Assembly (NCBI GenBank): GCA_964595955.1
Contig: CAZQSF010000021.1
Span: forward strand, 1 to 48,560
Reading direction: 5' to 3'
Source of the DNA: JAJDFU01 sp964595955
GTDB taxonomy: Bacteria; Bacteroidota; Bacteroidia; Chitinophagales; Saprospiraceae
Length of the DNA stretch: 48,560 bases
Part shown: positions 47,247 through 48,560 of the stretch, piece after piece
How the letters are laid out: each line of letters starts with the position of its first letter
How positions within the stretch are numbered: the first letter of the stretch is position 1
The notes under the pieces: generated by a model
The model's input: only the letters and a program-made list of their open reading frames with translations
The model's database searches: none
Told to the model about the DNA's origin: nothing
Translations under genes and position numbers: made by a program

Positions 47247-47669
47247 CTAGTGGAATTGGGGGGGATATCGCCCGACGCTAATCAACACCTCCCGTTCAGA
47301 TATTCGAAGATCATCGTTTAGCAGGAGAATTTTGGTAGTGGCCTTTCCAACATCAGAAATGGGAACTATTCTTGGACCAACGATTTGAAAGTGTTCCTCC
47401 CAAGAGTCGTTTCTTGGATTGTATAGCCTGATGAATTCTTTTTCAGGCAAAACTACGGAGCCAATATCAGCCCCTTTCATCCGGTTGCAGGCCACGCAAG
47501 AATAGGCTAGATTATTCAACTCGTTGTTCCCTCCGTGTTTGAGGCTGATGATGTGGTCAATTTCAAAAGAGAGGTAGGCATCATCTTCATGCAATAAGCA
47601 ATATTCGCATCTGAAGCGGGCGCGTTTTGCGACTGCATCTCTTGTTTTCCGGTTTAAATACCTGCTCAT
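47247..47669 (-). CDS. HNH endonuclease
   Basis: A 140-residue HNH nuclease: RFRCEYCLLHED (first Cys pair), FEIDHIISLKHGGNNELNNL (catalytic His in DHI, Asn in NNL) and AYSCVACNRMKG (second Cys pair and Asn/Lys). The rest (about residues 75-140) is a variable tail. It is paired with the small upstream gene through a 4-bp overlap (47666-47669). The same two-gene unit recurs in cyanobacteria and Bacteroidota, by my recollection; its role (restriction, homing or toxin) is not established. The stop is the junction with the RHS remnant. Confidence 0.9.
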   Translation of the reverse strand: MSRYLNRKTRDAVAKRARFRCEYCLLHEDDAYLSFEIDHIISLKHGGNNELNNLAYSCVACNRMKGADIGSVVLPEKEFIRLYNPRNDSWEEHFQIVGPRIVPISDVGKATTKILLLNDDLRISEREVLISVGRYPPQFH

Positions 47670-47905
47670 GCAGCATTTAATAACTTGCGCGCTTTGGCTT
47701 TGGCCAAACGCATGATATGCTCCAGCATGAGAAAGTAATCAAGCTCTTTCTTCTCCTCATCGGTTATTTTTCCCTCCCGCTCTTTTTCCAAAAGCCCACT
47801 TACCCTTTGATTGGCTGCTTCTGAAGGTTTGAATTCCAACACGTTTCGTGGATTTGACCTGGCAATGAAGTCAACCACTTCCTCGTATATAAATAGCTCT
47901 GGCAT
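47666..47905 (-). CDS. Small helical partner of the HNH endonuclease
   Basis: A 79-residue charged protein: VVDFIARSNPRNVLEFKPSE, then VSGLLEKEREGKITDEEKKEL and LEHIMRLAKAKARKLL. It is mostly helical with no DNA-binding motif I can name. The stop overlaps the HNH start, so the two are translationally coupled. Its position before a nuclease would suit an antitoxin or immunity partner, but this is inference. Confidence 0.8.
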   Translation of the reverse strand: MPELFIYEEVVDFIARSNPRNVLEFKPSEAANQRVSGLLEKEREGKITDEEKKELDYFLMLEHIMRLAKAKARKLLNAA

Positions 47906-48057
47906 TATCGCTTATTTTTAGACTTTTCAACTTACAATTTACACGATTCCGGGTGAACCTACAAGGAGGAGGGCTAGACTATTGCTTTGTGCAGTTTCAG
48001 GACTGCCTGGCAAAAGGAGGGGGGCTTCCACTTCCATCACCGGGTGCTCCGGGGGCG

Positions 48058-48270
48058 GGGGATATCAAGCCCTCGATCGATATCGCCGCCAAAATCGCGG
48101 ACGCCCTCGATGTGTCGCTCGATTACCTGGTGGGCAGCACGGATGAGGCGGTCGAAAAGTCTTTAGTCCGAAAGGTCTCGCACATTCAAAAACTGCCCGA
48201 CGATAAAAGGCAGGTCGTCATGGCCTTGCTCGATGCTTTTTTGAAAAAGAATAAGCTACAGAGTATTGTG
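48058..48270 (+). pseudogene. XRE regulator fragment lacking its HTH
   Basis: From about 48058 the frame encodes GDIKPSIDIAAKIADALDVS, LDYLVGSTDEA and KVSHIQKLPDDKRQVVMALL, then AFLKKNKLQSIV, the second half of an XRE-type HTH regulator. The first 50 or so residues, which hold the HTH, are replaced by unrelated sequence (47953-48057). The normal stop is lost and the frame runs on into the miaA duplicate to 48486. It is a chimeric, probably dead gene. Confidence 0.7.
48170..48245 (+). repeat. 76-bp direct repeat, copy 2 (XRE fragment)
   Basis: Same orientation as 46582-46657, one mismatch seen. It lies in the chimeric regulator fragment. Confidence 0.8.
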
Positions 48271-48326
48271 CTGCCGGAGGGAGTCGCGACGAACACCACT
48301 TTATTGCGCGTGGGTTGGCTTCGCGG

Positions 48327-48484
48327 GTGGGCTTGGCGGTGCCGATGCGGAGCTCCCGGAACAACTGCCGGCTGTCGGCCGAGAGGATCTCGGTGCCGTA
48401 GTGGCGGGCCAGCCGGATGGCCAGTTCCGTCTTGCCGCTGGCCGTGGGGCCGCCGATCACGAGCAAATATTTTCCGGATGCCAT
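48327..48484 (-). pseudogene. Duplicated 5' end of miaA
   Basis: Codons 1-52 of miaA, identical in protein to the intact gene (MASGKYLLVIGGPTASGKTE to IGTAKPT), followed by unrelated codons to a stop at 48218. It cannot make a working enzyme. Confidence 0.9.
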
Positions 48485-48496
48485 AGGGGGAAATTA
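48327..48496. repeat. 170-bp direct repeat, copy 2
   Basis: Same orientation as 45631-45800, with one mismatch. Beyond 48496 the sequence is unrelated to that beyond 45800. The remaining 64 bp to the window end show no gene; they are AT-rich. Confidence 0.9.
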
Positions 48497-48560
48497 ATGA
48501 GCTATCCCGGATTATGCATAAACAATTTTAACATCCAGTTTGAGCCTGCTTTTCTATTGC

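Overview
The window looks like a stretch of chromosome from a Bacteroidota bacterium, most likely a Saprospiria-type marine or activated-sludge lineage. That placement is inference from several lines: C-terminal type IX secretion (T9SS) sorting domains, many TAnnTTTG-type -7 boxes, Bacteroidota-typical families (DUF6495-like, four-helix-bundle S23-like, choice-of-anchor B, MbnP, FadN-order beta-oxidation protein), no clear Shine-Dalgarno sequences, and a high-GC coding background with AT-rich intergenic DNA. A run of exactly 100 N at 29982-30081 shows that this is a draft scaffold.

Layout. 1-1300: tail of an unknown gene, then two short tandem single-stranded DNA-binding proteins behind three 10-bp direct repeats. 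1310-5450: a leftward beta-oxidation operon (FadN-like dehydrogenase/hydratase, thiolase) with a four-helix-bundle gene lodged between inverted repeats. 5590-9470: an ExbB/ExbD/ExbD/TonB energy-transduction operon followed by folC. 9600-14800: a T9SS-exported protein and two divergent polytopic membrane proteins. 14900-20720: envelope, folding and tRNA housekeeping genes (coiled-coil membrane protein, thioredoxin, FKBP, TrmD, DUF6495-like, TerC, DoxX, ApbE). 20727-25328: a DnaQ-like exonuclease leading into a lipoprotein cluster of two MbnP-like proteins and two diheme MauG/cytochrome c peroxidase-like proteins, resembling a doubled MbnP/MbnH copper module.

25329-26224 has no convincing gene but carries several strong hairpins, two of them copies of one element. 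It is followed by cysH (APS-type), which abuts pgk tail to tail; pgk and gapA run leftward. 29411-30980 is the most unusual part. A tRNA-Glu gene and its terminator are followed at once by a GIY-YIG nuclease gene, and the tRNA 3' end plus terminator recurs twice downstream as attachment-like copies that bracket a truncated GIY-YIG copy and a DUF433/DUF5615 toxin-antitoxin pair. 31129-45788 returns to core-like genes: outer-membrane barrels, a pullulanase lipoprotein, three secreted peptidases, a large T9SS beta-propeller-like protein, a thioesterase, an MFS carrier and miaA with a Cys-bearing C-terminal extension.

45800-48500 is a small accessory island of fragments: a DUF2059 protein, two broken copies of an XRE regulator, a broken RHS end, and an HNH nuclease with a small partner. 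It is flanked by a 170-bp direct repeat of the miaA 5' end, which suggests that insertion or recombination occurred at the start of miaA. Coordinates were read by eye and family names come from recognised motifs; no database search was run.
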